This document shows positions 6,166-6,409 of a stretch of 6,409 nucleotides of DNA, piece by piece (the stretch's first letter is position 1; each line of letters starts with the position of its first letter). Both the position numbers and the translations under genes were made by a program. The notes under the pieces are model-generated. The model saw only the letters and a program-made list of their open reading frames with translations. It made no database searches and was not told where the DNA came from. The DNA lies in the NCBI GenBank assembly GCA_031360915.1, contig JANMCE010000243.1:1-6409 (forward strand). The letters are read 5' to 3'. Source of the DNA: JANMCE01 sp031360915 (GTDB lineage Bacteria; Actinomycetota; Acidimicrobiia; Acidimicrobiales; Ilumatobacteraceae).

Positions 6166-6409
6166 CTATGCCCGCGATTTCGTGATGACTTTGACCACCG
6201 GTTCGAGTCGCTGCACACCGACGCGATCACCGAATGGTGAGTAGCGCACGATGCAGAAGATGGCTCGAATGCCATCGCGCCAGCCGATCTTCTTTCCCTC
6301 TGCGTAGGTGCGTCCGTCGTAGGAGATGCCAACCTCGTATATCCGCCAGTTACCCCGAGCGATCTTGGCGGTGATCTCTGGTTCAACGCCGAACCGGTTC
6401 TCTTCGAGC
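6166..6409 (-). CDS. C-terminal end of a family 2 (DPM1-like) glycosyltransferase, partial
   Basis: Reading the minus strand from the window edge gives 80 residues ending at TAG (6166-6168). The start lies beyond 6409. The piece contains FGVEPEITAKIAR, RIYEVGISYDGRTYAEGKK and IGWRDGIRAIFCIVRY, a block characteristic of DPM1-like GT2 enzymes that transfer a sugar from a nucleotide donor to dolichyl or polyprenyl phosphate. The protein ends soon after this block with no hydrophobic helices, so it lacks the C-terminal membrane anchors of GtrB/CsbB-type enzymes. It lies 3 nt upstream of the methyltransferase and is surely co-transcribed with it. The catalytic Asp residues are in the missing N-terminal part. 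Sugar specificity unknown; the neighbouring UDP-sugar genes make a UDP-sugar donor plausible. Confidence 0.85.
   Translation of the reverse strand, partial: LEENRFGVEPEITAKIARGNWRIYEVGISYDGRTYAEGKKIGWRDGIRAIFCIVRYSPFGDRVGVQRLEPVVKVITKSRA

Noticed and set aside
1..6409. CRISPR array, tRNA or rRNA gene, transposase
   Set aside because: No regularly spaced repeats, cloverleaf, rRNA segment or transposase-like protein was seen on either strand.

Overview
The window is GC-rich bacterial DNA. It has tightly packed genes, GTG and TTG starts, at least one candidate leaderless gene, and an actinobacterial-looking set of cell-surface sugar genes. A high-GC actinobacterium is the best guess, possibly of the Acidimicrobiia type, but no marker gene here settles the lineage.

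Layout, left to right. Positions 1-87 probably hold the last codons of a + strand gene with a Lys/Pro/Arg-rich tail. A gap at 88-222, between convergent gene ends, contains a long imperfect stem-loop (136-218) that resembles a REP/MITE-like element. On the minus strand, 884 down to 223 encodes a FitAB/VapBC-type toxin-antitoxin pair: an RHH antitoxin followed by a PIN-domain toxin, joined by a GTGA overlap, with palindromes upstream of the antitoxin. Also on the minus strand, 3187 down to 972 is a two-gene operon for UDP-glucose 6-dehydrogenase and UDP-glucuronate decarboxylase, joined by TAATG. A 72-bp divergent spacer (3188-3259) separates it from a large + strand YfhO-family polytopic membrane protein (3260-5440). 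That gene converges, with a 4-nt overlap at the stops, on a minus-strand pair entering from the right edge. The pair is the C-terminal end of a family 2 (DPM1-like) glycosyltransferase (6409 to 6166) and a class I SAM-dependent methyltransferase (6162 to 5437).

How the genes may work together. The dehydrogenase and decarboxylase should convert UDP-glucose to UDP-glucuronate and then to UDP-xylose. The GT2 enzyme resembles those that load a sugar onto a polyprenyl phosphate. YfhO proteins are GT-C-like membrane proteins linked elsewhere to using such lipid-linked sugars outside the membrane. Together with the methyltransferase, this looks like a small locus for making and attaching a sugar, possibly a pentose and possibly methylated, to a surface glycan, lipid or protein. 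Functional linkage across the three transcription units is inference. The toxin-antitoxin pair and hairpin look like accessory DNA beside this locus.
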